Shown: piece after piece, positions 12,185-22,706 of the stretch
Layout: every line of letters starts with the position of its first letter
How positions within the stretch are numbered: position 1 is the first letter of the stretch
Source of the DNA: Tigriopus japonicus
Lineage: Eukaryota > Arthropoda > Copepoda > Harpacticoida > Harpacticidae
DNA length: 64,000 nucleotides
Reading direction: 5' to 3'
NCBI GenBank assembly: GCA_010645155.1
Contig: CM021320.1
Span: 8,074,270 to 8,138,269, forward strand
Made by a program: the position numbers and the translations under genes
The notes under the pieces: model-generated
Told to the model about the DNA's origin: nothing
Seen by the model: only the letters and a program-made list of their open reading frames with translations
Databases searched by the model: none

Positions 12185-15100
12185 ATGGTCAAGAAAGAGG
12201 TCCTTGTTAGTTGGATAGTTCAAGGGCTATTGGCTTTATTCGTTTGCCCATTAGTAGAGGCAGCAACTTTTCAGCCTATTTCTAATGAGGAGCTGTGGAA
12301 AGTACAAAGACCTAAGTTATTGAAAAAAGTTAGATCTCTTTTGATAGAGACGCAAGCGTCCCATCGTTCACAACAAAGCGACATCGTAATTTTGGTAAGA
12401 TAGAAATTCAGCATTCGTTTATTGAACCCAGATTTGATCAAAAATTTTTGGCTGCTTAAACTTGCCAAGTCACACTTAGATACGAATATTTTGACTTGGT
12501 CATGCATGGTCAAAATATACTGTATTTGTATATAGGAAATGTTTTTTTAATAATTCTAATATTTACCCAAGGCCTACCAAATAGGGTTTGATGAAGTCGG
12601 GGCTTACCATATAGATGGTGGCAAGTTCATGGGCTCACAAATTAACAATCAAAGACATCTGGGCCCACAAGTACAATACAATGGATGTCTCTTCGGCCCA
12701 TTATTTAGGACTTTCATCAATGCTCGTGGGCCCACCAACGACCACCCTTGGGCCCACGGGTTGCTGACTCCTGTTCTACTGTATCTTGGGATAATCTTTT
12801 TCTATAAACAAAAGCCAAATTTACAGTTTTTGTAAGTAGTCACATTTTTATGAAGGTTGCCTATGGAAAATAAACCAAACAAATATCTGGTTATGTCTGA
12901 TGTGGGTAAACAACTTTTAGTTACACAAGATTACTAGTGAGGAGATCATGTTTGATCAATCCATGATTTCCTTTCAAATTTTTTGAAACAGAAAACTGCA
13001 TAAAGACCTACTACACCCTCTCAAATTAAGTCACAAAATTTAAAAAATATAGCAGCACAATAGTATTCTAGGAAAATAGCATTAAAATATTGAAAATTAT
13101 GACTTTGCGCCCATGTATGTCATATAACGATAGGCAAATTTCCTCAAAAAAATTAAGATTCTTGAATTCAGGTTTACCCGCAGTGTTAGGACCCTTAGGT
13201 CTATGAGGGTTAGGTGGTAGTCAAAAGCGCACTTAAGGATTAAAGCTAGTTGAAGTTTTTAAAGGTGTTCTCGACGTCTATATTCTCCTTCTTAGCTTGC
13301 ATCACTTTGATTCCAGGATGAGCTAAAATCAGTTATTTCAATTCTGGCTGCCCACAGGCCACAAGCTCAACGAACCTCGCGACAGCTTTGTGCATGTCCA
13401 CCAGGGCCACCAGGGCCACCAGGATATCGCGGTCAACGTGGTGTGCCTGGAGGCCCGGGTCAACCCGGTTCGAATGGAGTAGAGGGACCCACTGGATTTG
13501 CAGGACTTAAGGGTCCCCCTGGTATCCCTGGAGAACATGGTCGTGATGGAGAACCTGGCAAACCAGGGTTGCCTGGGCCTCCGGGTATTGGAGGACCGAT
13601 GGGCACACCTGGTGCCCGGGGATCCTCTGGCGTTGATGGATCCAGAGGTCCTCCAGGACCTGCCGGAAGTATGGGAGGAATTGGTCCAGTGGGGCAACCT
13701 GGGCGAGGAGGACAAATGGGCGCCATGGGAGCCAATGGGCAAAATGGGTCACCAGGATTGCCTGGTATCACCGGAATATCTGGACCTATTGGTGCATCTG
13801 GGATTAACGGGAGCCCAGGAAGTCTTGGAGTGTCTGGAATGGTGGGAGGGCCAGGTCTCATTGGCAGCGCCGGTATTCCGGGAACACATGGGGCTCAAGG
13901 AGCGGACGGATTGCCAGGTCCTCCCGGATTGCTTGGAAGCCCAGGAATTCCTGGGAAAGATGGACAAGACGGAACCAATGGGAAGGATGGGCCGATGGGC
14001 AAGCCAGGTCCTCAAGGAGATTTTGGACCTCCTGGTCCAACAGGATTACCTGGAGCTGCTGGTGTCAATGGAGATGCAGGTGTGAAAGGCGCAGACGGCC
14101 TTGATGGAGGTGCCGGAGCACCTGGGCGTGGTGGCATTCCAGGAGTTGATGGATTACCTGGTGCTCCAGGTTCAATGGGACCACCGGGAAACCCTGGACC
14201 CCCTGGTTCGCCTGGACAGAACGGATTAAATGGAAACAACAGTATGTATAGACAAAATTTGTTTCAGAGTGTTTATTACCTAGGATTGTTCCTTAGTGTA
14301 TACGGGAAAAATAAGAAGTAAGATAGTTTTTTGCAATGACACTGGAAGAGAGTTTCTTGCAATACATGTGAAATATCTTACGACAGAGTATTTTGGAATT
14401 CCTTGCAATAAAAATACCGCACAGCCGGTGTGTTCATACGTGTTTGCGATTGAAAAACGCAGCTTATGTAACAAAACTTACTCTTCTCCGTTTTGAGATG
14501 TTTCCACTGTATTTCCAAATGTGCTCAACAACTGACCTCTGGTAGTACATATGTCACTCAATAGAAGAATAATGCATGCTAGTAGAATAACATTGTTGGT
14601 GACGAATAATTTTCCTTTATCTAGTTCGGGCTGCATTTCAATGTTTTTAACTTTCATTGTTTGTTTTGCTAATATTCTTCTTCTTTCTTTGTTTTTCTAG
14701 GACCATTGATGTGCGACGGTAAGATGCCTTTGAGCCCTTTCATATTTTCTTTTCTTCTTAACCTGGCATTCTTTGATGGCCTCATTGAAAAGGTCGCGTT
14801 TTAAGTACTCAAATTCGAACTTTTCAAAGATTTTGCAAAATTATATCAGATTTTCTAGAGCGAGTATTTAGAAGTCGTTTTGAGAGGAGACTCGGGAAAG
14901 GGCATCTAGAATTTGCTGGACTGCTCATGTAAATTTTAGAAATCCTAGACTCGGGGTGAAGTTCCTTTGGGTCGCATGTTACTTCAAAAAGACCAAAATT
15001 GTTTTTGTTTGTCACAGCACTGTTCAGAAATTCCAAAGTCTGAGAGCTTCTCTTTCTACGATTATTTGCCCTAAAAAACTAAAGTTATTTTTTCATATAA

Positions 15101-16649
15101 TAATTAAAAACTTTGAGTTAACTGACACCAATTTTTGATCACTGGCCATGTATAAAAGTGAAAGGTAGTTTTTTAGAAATTTCTGCACTGTATTCTATAT
15201 TCGCCCAAGGTGCTGTGTTTAAACTGTCGCAAAGGCAACCTCCAGTAACAAAAATTGCATCATCTTGAGTACAGATGTGGAAAAATGCCTTAAAACTGCT
15301 CTCCACTGTGCTAAATTTGAATGCCTCTTATACATCCCTAGTGATTTGAATTTAGGTGACAGTCGACTAAACAAACAAATCAAATAAATCAAATTTGTTG
15401 AGTTGTTGAATGCACCATAAAGTGAAATACGAGTAAAAATATTTTAATCCAAATAACCATGCTTGTGTATAGCCTAAATAATTGTGCTAAGAAACCAAGC
15501 CTGTAGAGTCCCAACACAAAGGGTGCATTTGTTGAACATTTGCTCTGAGACAAAGCACGAGCACTAGTATTAGGACTGTAGGCTTCTTTGGGCGCACAAC
15601 AGGATGCTTTTTGGTACTCTCGATAACTGACCTTTTAAGGATTGCTTTGTCAAATTACTAAATTTTGAGCATCTGAGGCCTATCACAGTTTGGAAACATA
15701 GTAATAAACGTCGACACTTTTTACTTGATCGCATCACTAGTACCAAGTGAATGCACTAACTCACTAACTAATGCAGAACTCATGGGGCTAAGAACTAGAT
15801 TGTTATCTTTTCATTCCTTCGATACCTCATGGTGCTTACAAAAACTCACTGAAAAACATTTTCAATGTGAGCAATCAATCTTTATAATGACAATTCAGCG
15901 ATAGGTCAAGGCTACCAACCGCTCGAGAATATCCCTGATTAATTGTTAAAATTTTCTCTCATTTTGTTGAAAAATCAATTTTTCTCCAAGAAAATAACAA
16001 GCAAGACATATTTTGGTATAAATTAATGGACCCATGCATTCTTTAAGCTTGAAAAATTGCTTTCGTGCATTTCATTTTCTTGTTTGAAAATTCTCAACTA
16101 AATCAAAAAAATTGGCTTTGTGGACCATTTCTAGGACCAGACATCACCGATTTTGGCACCACGAAAGTTGAGTTTGACACGAGCACATTGTATTTGTCTA
16201 CCAATGATGCAACGTTTGAGGTCGCAAAATTCCAGTGCGAAAATGCGGGGGATGGTTTCTATTTGGCCACGTTGACGGATGAAATAGAAAGAGATAATGT
16301 GTTTGAAATAACCGGAGGTAAAATAAGTCCTACACGAACTGGGTGGTATGGAAACCTAATGGTCTTCTACTTGTTTTTAGCGACTCAAGCTTGGATTGGT
16401 CTGACAGCTGACCTTACGACTGAGTGCATGGACGAGGCTTGTGATTTTGCGCTTGACTGGGAAGGCAATAAGGGTCCTTACATCCATCAAGATTTGGGTT
16501 ATCAAACTACATTCAACGGCATCGGTCTTGCCTGCGGCAGAACTCGGCCTCAGGGTGGTCAAATTGACATCCACGATAAACCGTGTTCAGACTCATACCA
16601 ATTTATCTGTCAAAGAGATAAACCCGAAGCATGTTTGGGCCTTCCCTGA
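12185..16649 (+). CDS. Collectin-like collagen/C-type lectin protein, copy B (complete)
   Basis: Five exons join in frame: 12185-12394, 13317-14241, 14701-14718, 16135-16317 and 16381-16649 (534 residues plus TGA). Residues 1-24 form a signal peptide (MVKKEVL.. to ..PLVEA). Residues 25-95 are charged and probably helical. Cys95 and Cys97 precede 93 perfect Gly-X-Y triplets (100-378), all encoded by one exon. The microexon adds Cys383. Residues 386-534 are a C-type-lectin-like domain with [14 protein letters not shown] and a closing DIHDKPC...FICQ. Exon sizes (925, 18 and 183 nt) equal those of copy A. Secretion and trimerisation through the collagen helix follow from the family; binding specificity is unknown, and the usual EPN/QPD calcium-sugar motif is missing. 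The start was chosen because it is the ATG opening a good signal peptide on an exon whose phase-0 donor fits the collagen exon. Confidence 0.85.
12593..12774. mobile_element. hAT-type MITE, degraded copy
   Basis: The interior (GTGGGCCCACCAACGACCAC and nearby) matches the 59.7-kb copy closely, and the right end reads GTTGCTGACTCCTG. The left end is not recognisable and no target duplication is visible. It lies in intron 1 of collectin-like copy B. Confidence 0.6.
14980..15360. repeat. Partner copy of the 7.0-7.3 kb dispersed repeat
   Basis: Lies in intron 3 of collectin-like copy B. Its right half is the reverse complement of 7183-7303 with about 70-75% matching bases by eye; its left half matches 6998-7045 directly. 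Confidence 0.4.
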
Positions 16650-16774
16650 GAAATGGGCCACAAACAAGAATTTCGAGGATATTGTTGGTGGCAAGTGGGC
16701 CACATTGTTGGTCGATTACTTCCGTGACTAATCGTTGGACCTGACTTTTGATACCTATTATTTTTTCACAATGA

Positions 16775-16780
16775 AATAAA
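16775..16780 (+). terminator. Polyadenylation signal of collectin-like copy B
   Basis: An AATAAA hexamer lies 126 nt after the TGA of copy B, in AT-rich sequence. It is the first canonical signal after the stop. No equivalent hexamer is obvious just after copy A, where AATAAG is the nearest match. Confidence 0.5.
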
Positions 16781-18735
16781 TTTGATTTCTCAAGTATAGA
16801 GCCCGGAATAAAAGTAGAAAAGTAGAAAATATATTGAAAATTTTGGATTTCCGCAAAATTGACATTGAACATATTTTAGAAAAATATCCACTATTTTCAA
16901 CTTTTTTTAACAATCCAGCAATTGCGCTGTAATATGGTCAAAGGAAAATGGTCTAATATCTGATTGATTGATTGAGGGTTTCCAAAATGTGTTCTTATCA
17001 GTTTTGCTTGTAATTCTTGCACACAGACCATTGACAGTTTGGCCTTCTGCAAACATGGCAATAAAACATATTTTTTTTGCTCCCTGGTAATTGACCAGTT
17101 AGGCTTAGCTTGGTTAAGTTAAGGTTGTGTCAGGGTGGAAAGATCAGGTAGGGAATACTGGGCTTTGGGGAATGACATCCTGATTTGTAGGGCTTTAGCT
17201 GTTCCTCCAAAAAGGAACGGATTACAGTTCCCATTACTTTTCCAAAAATGAGGAACGCGTTACTCACGAATTCCTTTTCAAAAAAAGGGAATGACATTAC
17301 AAACTACTCGTTACAAAAGTACTTTGCCAAACAGGCCTTTTTTTAGGAGCTTTGTCGCTTTTATATGGCGTTTTAAAACAAATTGTTAAAAAGCTTCATC
17401 TTAAAGAACTGTAAATAGGACAAATCTGCAAAAAGAAAACATTTCTTTTGTTGATTTGTCCAGTAAAATCAATGACCTTTGAATCGGAGGGAGTCAATGT
17501 TTTTTTTGATTTACTGGATCATGCAAAGCAGTGTCAAGTCCATTTAGCACTCCAGTGGATTAATCACGAAACTGCTAAATATGTATGAACATAGAAAGCA
17601 GTTATTTTGCCTTTGGCCTGTTCTTATTTAAGCAAAAATTGAGATTTTACTGTTACTCTTTTCCTGACCTCCTCACTTCAAGAAGTCAAAATACTTTGAG
17701 TCAAAAATATATTTAAGCTTAACCATTGAGGAGAAAAAGTGAGAATGTTTTGCTTCATCAAATAATCAAATAGAGCAATCTTGGTTGGATTAGCCAATAT
17801 TACGGACTTTGGCCTAAATTAATTTAACCCTAACTATCGTTCCCATTGAAAAACGTCATCTAAACATCTCCTTGAATGATCATGACAAAATATTTTCGAC
17901 AAACCTAGTGTGGACTTGGCTCTAATCTGTTCATTGCCCCAATAAACATGTTGAAGCTCACCACCCTCCATTGGGTGTTAAGAGTCTTAACACATATCAC
18001 ATAATATAATCATGTTCCCATTTTTGAGCCCTCTTTAACTTTTGTGATTTTGAGCGATTTTTTTTCCAACTGTTTTGCACATTTTTCTAGGAAATTTTAT
18101 TATTTTTGCGGATATTTTGCTATTTTTCTACTTTTTCCTATCATCTATTATTTTTGATGTCTTCCTATTCATTTTTTTTTTAAATTTCAAAACAATACCT
18201 TCAATTTCAATACCTTTAAGAAATTTGAGATTCTCCAAATTCATAATTGATTTTTCTCTTCATTTTCTGAAATACAATTGTCTGTGGGAAGAGACTGTAT
18301 TCAAAAGCATTCCTTTCTTTAAAAAATCCTTTAAAATGCGCCCTGAATGTTCAAAATACACAGTAATTTCGTGCATTTTTGAGCATCTACAGGGTCCGCC
18401 ATGAATCCGATTCCGCTATGAGTTAGATTTTAAGTGGGAAGCATAGAAAGTAGAATCACGAAACCAATTATGTAAACAATAGTTACTCTAAAGTGTCAGC
18501 TGAAAAAGAATTTTCAATCCTATCACTTGACTCAACCGGTCTAGGCCGGATCAAAGTTAGGACCTTAAAGTGCTTCGCGACCGACCTCTGGTAAGCTCGA
18601 GGTCAACTTTTTTCAAACATTAGTTTAAATAAATTCAAGAGCAGCTATTTAGCTTTCACATGAGCTATAGCATGCCTTTCTATGACCAAAATTGCGCTTA
18701 TGACAAGGATTTTAGTGATCTTGGTCCGCTTCAGC
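16781..18735. other. Gene-free spacer
   Basis: AT-rich sequence with one foldback-like patch near 17200-17330 (GAACGCGTTACTC, GGGAATGACATTAC). No gene, RNA or clear element is visible. Confidence 0.5.
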
Positions 18736-19095
18736 ATGGCACCTAAAATGCCTAACGGCAACAAGGCGTAAGTCTGGGCCAACCGCAAAGTCATTAAGAC
18801 CATGCACGACTCCGGAAAAATCGACCGCCAGGTTGCCAAGACCATTGGCTTTAATTTAAAAAGTGTGTGGAAGGTCATCAGGACGCTCAGGCCCAATGTC
18901 GCCAAGAGCGAATGCGCCATGGGTGGGGCGAGGCCCGTCAGCCAAGTCACCCCCTCCAACACCAGGAAGGTGAAAGATATGGTCAAGAAGCAGCCTGTCT
19001 TGAACATCGAACAGTTTGCCAATGCTTGCAACTGCTCTCAGACGTCTGCCATGAGAATTGTCAAGGCTGCCGGCTTCAAGTCTCTCGCGACTTTG
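18736..19095 (+). pseudogene. Tc1/mariner-type transposase relic (DNA-binding half)
   Basis: Reading from ATG 18736, there is an in-frame TAA at 18769. The frame then stays open and encodes two helix-turn-helix blocks: a first with QVAKTIGFNLKSVWKVI and a second with NIEQFANACNCSQTSAMRIV, joined by a basic GGARPVSQVTPSNTRKV stretch. This order is that of the paired-like DNA-binding region of Tc1/mariner transposases. Resemblance ends near 19095, before any catalytic DDE/DDD region, and the sequence then changes character. It is a truncated copy abutting a MULE fragment in the opposite orientation. Confidence 0.55.
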
Positions 19096-19269
19096 GAGAG
19101 TGGGCCCAAGTGGGAGGAAGGTGGTCCTGACGCAAGGCGGGGCACCCTTTCATACTGCACTTGCATTCCAGGATCATCTCTCCAAAAACTGAGGGCCAGA
19201 GGCCTTTTGTCCCAAAGAATTATGGCCACCCCCTTCCCCCGACCCCAACTTTTTAAACCCCGTGGACTT

Positions 19270-19720
19270 TTAGGTGTTGTCGGCGGTGGAGGGCGTGACC
19301 AATTCCAGGAGACACCCCACTCGAAGTCCCACGTCAACCAACTTTCTCCACAAGGCTTGCGAAAAATGGAAAAAGCAAAATGAGATTGAGCAATATTGGG
19401 GAAAGACCGTGCTGATGGAATTGACTACAGCCTTTTCGAAATCAATTGTGACCTTAGTAAACTGAGGTTCGAGGCCGTTTTCCTCTAAATTGTCCATAAG
19501 AACACTAAAGAAGGTCGTGTACATTTCCTCGTCCTTGTGGGTCATGAGGGCATAACCCAAAGGTACCGCAACATCGTAAACGGGAGCCAAAATGACGTAA
19601 AGTTGGTAAAATAGTTTTGGAGCAGACTTGAATGTTCCATCCATGTAAAGTATTGGAGCTCGGGCTAAATGACGCAGATTTTCTAACGTGGCCCAAATAC
19701 TACCAGATCCTCCAATTGAT
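19270..19720 (-). pseudogene. MULE-type transposase fragment
   Basis: The minus-strand frame encodes a MULE-superfamily transposase core. The run LYMDGTFKSAPKLFYQLYVI carries the first catalytic Asp. VPLGYALMTHKDEEMY follows, then TIDFEKAVVNSISTVFPQ with the second Asp, and CFFHFSQALWRKL. These are the conserved blocks of MULE transposases, often linked to FLYWCH zinc fingers. Upstream the frame runs to about 19720 (ATLENLRHLARAP). The zinc finger and the C-terminal end are missing, so this is a partial copy. Confidence 0.65.
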
Positions 19721-19814
19721 TATCCTGACTATCAATGCCAGTCTCAACAACATTACTACAATCATAGATTTCTTGACTACTGGATGTTGTACGACCGACC
19801 GCTTGGTTGGTAAA

Positions 19815-21030
19815 TTAGTACATTGAACAGTCTCCACTTTCCCTCTTCTTCACTCTACTTTCCTTCTCCAACTGATTAGAATCAATGGAGGTCCTAATAT
19901 TTGATTGGACCACATCCAATTTGCTTTGGAGGCTGGCAAAAACAAATGGATTTGAAGTACGTCGAAGTCTATTTGAAATCTGACAACTCCTTTTGAACAA
20001 CTTCTTTTTAAACTTTGAAATTCTAGACAATTGCCCACCTTTTGGCGCCGTTTCTGGAATACACAGAGACAAACAAACCTCCTGAAAAATGGAAATCAGC
20101 CTATTTATGGCGTCATCTATGGATGATTCTTGCTTCAGAATGGAAATCAAGTCCAACTCTTCCAAACTTTCAACAATACGAGGCCAATGTTCCTCTTTGA
20201 ACTTGAACTTGGCCAGACCCACCTTTTGTGCAGGTTTAACTCTAGAGCTCGCCGGCTTTTGAGTAATAGTCGACCCTATCTCAAGAATATGATGATCTGA
20301 AAGGCTACATCGGGCAACATGGACATACTGGATCAGATCAGGGTCATTGGAAAAAACTAAGTCCAGAACACTCTCTGCTCTGGTTGCAACACCAACGTGT
20401 TGAGAGAGATTACGCAAGATCACAAACTCTTCTAATTTTTCAAAAGACAGCGATGCTGTTTTCGAAATGGGAATGTACCCATCCGGACCAACCTCCCACT
20501 CAACAATGCTAGCCGGAAAATTGAAGTCGCCAACTACAAAGATTTGAGAACAAACCTCTCGATCTAACTCCTCTCCAATGAATTGGAGAGCTGATAGAAA
20601 TGAAGAAGAGCTACAAGAAGGTGGCCGATACATTGTTACAACCGTAAGATCAAGGGCCTTGATATGACAAATCAAAACCTCTACTTCTCCATTCGACATT
20701 TGAACATGACTTAGAAGTAAGTCTTTCCTGACATATAGACATACGCCCCCATGTGGGAAAATGGCATTGTCGGGCCGTACCCTATCACATCGAACTAGTC
20801 TAAAACCATCTATTGCTACTTCTTCATCTAAAACTCCTGGACGAAGCCAAGTCTCTGTGATAGAAATGAAGGAGACCTCTCTATCAATGGCTAGCTCCTC
20901 TAGTACTCTGACCTTTGTGCTGTCTTTTTTGGAAATAAGACAATGCACGTTCAAATAAAGCCCTTTTATGGGCTTAAGGTCTTCCGATGGATTAGTTCTT
21001 GGACCTTCCTCTCTAACCTTAAAAAATCCT
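19815..21030 (-). mobile_element. Non-LTR (LINE) retrotransposon endonuclease fragment
   Basis: An open frame of about 400 codons encodes an endonuclease/exonuclease/phosphatase domain. Such endonucleases nick target DNA for retrotransposition. The motifs are in order: ISITETWLRPG (catalytic Glu), VCLYVRKDLL, VVTMYRPPS, VVGDFNFP (Asp/Asn), VLDLVFSND and SLSDHHILEIG (His). The frame opens after a stop near 21030 and continues in frame through GLYLNVHCL; no ATG is needed upstream because a larger ORF may have been cut. It stops at 19815 where unrelated sequence begins, with no reverse transcriptase. All catalytic motifs are intact, which suggests a fairly young but 3'-truncated or interrupted insertion. 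CR1/Jockey-like affinity is inferred from motif style. Confidence 0.75.
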
Positions 21031-21350
21031 GCTTACTAACAAAGTTTTGCCCTACAGGAAAGGTTTTTGGGGAGGGGAGGGGGCGGTCACACTAAAGTAA
21101 GACCTTGGTTGCCCATGGGAGAAAGTGGAAGAAGGAACCAGGTTATGGATATTTGGGAGAAGGGTGGAAATGGAAATAGGTTTTGGGGCGAGGGAAGGAA
21201 AATGGGACAAGGAATTGGGAGGAGGAGGGGATTAAATAGTTCAAGAGAAGTACCGAAAGCGGATTTTTAAATCCTGCCAGGTCGTTATTTTTAACTACAA
21301 CAATTTCAACATCTAGACCGAAACGATTAACACCTACATCAATAGCTCAT

Positions 21351-21532
21351 CACGGTGAAAATGCCATTGATAGAAGATTTAAAGATGCTCTCAAAGAGAA
21401 TCAATCATAAATTTGGCTACCTGGCCTCTCAAGGGCTTTATATATGTCACTTTTTCATTAGGTACTCGATGAAATACGAAAAATATTCATATTTTAATAA
21501 AACCGACTCTTTTTGAACATTCCCGCCCTAAA
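21351..21532 (+). repeat. Dispersed repeat, inverted partner at 28.5 kb
   Basis: About 180 bp, running from CACGGTGAAAATGCCATTGA to CATTCCCGCCCTAA. It matches 28485-28663 on the opposite strand at high identity, including TAGGTACTCGATGAAATACG. Confidence 0.7.
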
Positions 21533-21563
21533 TCGTCACATTGAATATCATTAGTGATGGGGG

Positions 21564-22706
21564 GCAAACTAGAACTCTATATTAGAAAGAGTACAATCAT
21601 ATCCAACGCCATCTAGTTCCTTCTGCTCACAACTGCTCGCCGTTCCCAAAAGGATGCACAAGTACCCTCTAAGCTGAACAAGTTTTCCAAATCATCAGAC
21701 CAAGATAGCACCTTTTGAGAAACTAAAGGGCCTAGAACCCTAATGAAGGGGTCCAAAATGAACTATTAGTGTGTTTCAAATGATTCAAAGCTGAATTGCC
21801 TGTAAAATTAGGTTTAAAACCTAAAAGACTAAGAGAAAAATGAATATCTCACCTCTCATTGTGATCAATGCTTTTTCAGAGAAAACGTTCACAATCAGGG
21901 CTCCTACCATAAAAAATGTGTGAGAAAGAATAGTGATAGAGAGGAGCATGTTGAGTTTTCCCCTCTTTACCTATCAACCCTGAAATGTTGAGTCAAGTCC
22001 TTCAAGTCCTTGTTTGCTCACTGGGCTCAGTGTGGAGAGCGAGAGCGAGAGAGAGCGAGCGAGAGAGAGAAAGAAAGGGAGAGAGAGAGAGCTGGCCCGG
22101 CCCAGCAATCCTTGCAGTTCCCTTCTTAACAAGTGCCAGTGGGCAAGCTGGGCAAGCCATCTGAAGCTAGCAAGCATTTGACTGGACTCCCCTGCTGGCC
22201 ACCACCAGCTACTCCTGTGATCTTGCATATCAAGGGGTAGGTGGGCAAGTGTAAATAGCAGCCAGGGGTGAAGTCAAGAGAGGAAGAAAATTCCCTGCGC
22301 TCTTTCTCAGCAATAACCATGACAGCGAAGCACAAGAGGGAAGAGAATTCAGCAGCCCTGCAACTTCATTTCCTATCACACTGTTGCCATCACCTCTTGC
22401 ATCAATATGTCCAAAGGGATAGATTTTCATTCTCTTACTGTCTTTTAAAGCTTTAAACCTAATTCTACCAGCGATTCAGATTTGAATCATTTGAAACACA
22501 CTAATAGTTCATTTTGGACCCCTTCATTAAGGTTCTAGGCCCTTTAGTTTCTCAAATGGTGCTATCTTGGTCTGATAATTTGGAAAACTTGTTCAGCTTA
22601 GAGGGTACCTGTGCATCCTTTTGGGAACGGCGAGCAGTTGCGAGCAGAATGAACTAGATGGCGTTGGATATGATTGTACTCTTTCTAATATAGAGCTCTA
22701 GGGCAA
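21564..22706. mobile_element. 1.1-kb element with ~285-bp terminal inverted repeats
   Basis: Left arm 21564-21845 and right arm 22420-22706 are reverse complements at roughly 90-95% by eye (for example ACTGCTCGCCGTTCCCAAAA). The 570-bp interior has no transposase and includes a GA-rich microsatellite. It looks like a long-TIR non-autonomous DNA transposon. No target duplication could be fixed. Confidence 0.65.
22034..22091. repeat. GA-rich microsatellite
   Basis: Nearly pure purine stretch of GAGA/GCGA units inside the inverted-repeat element. Confidence 0.8.
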
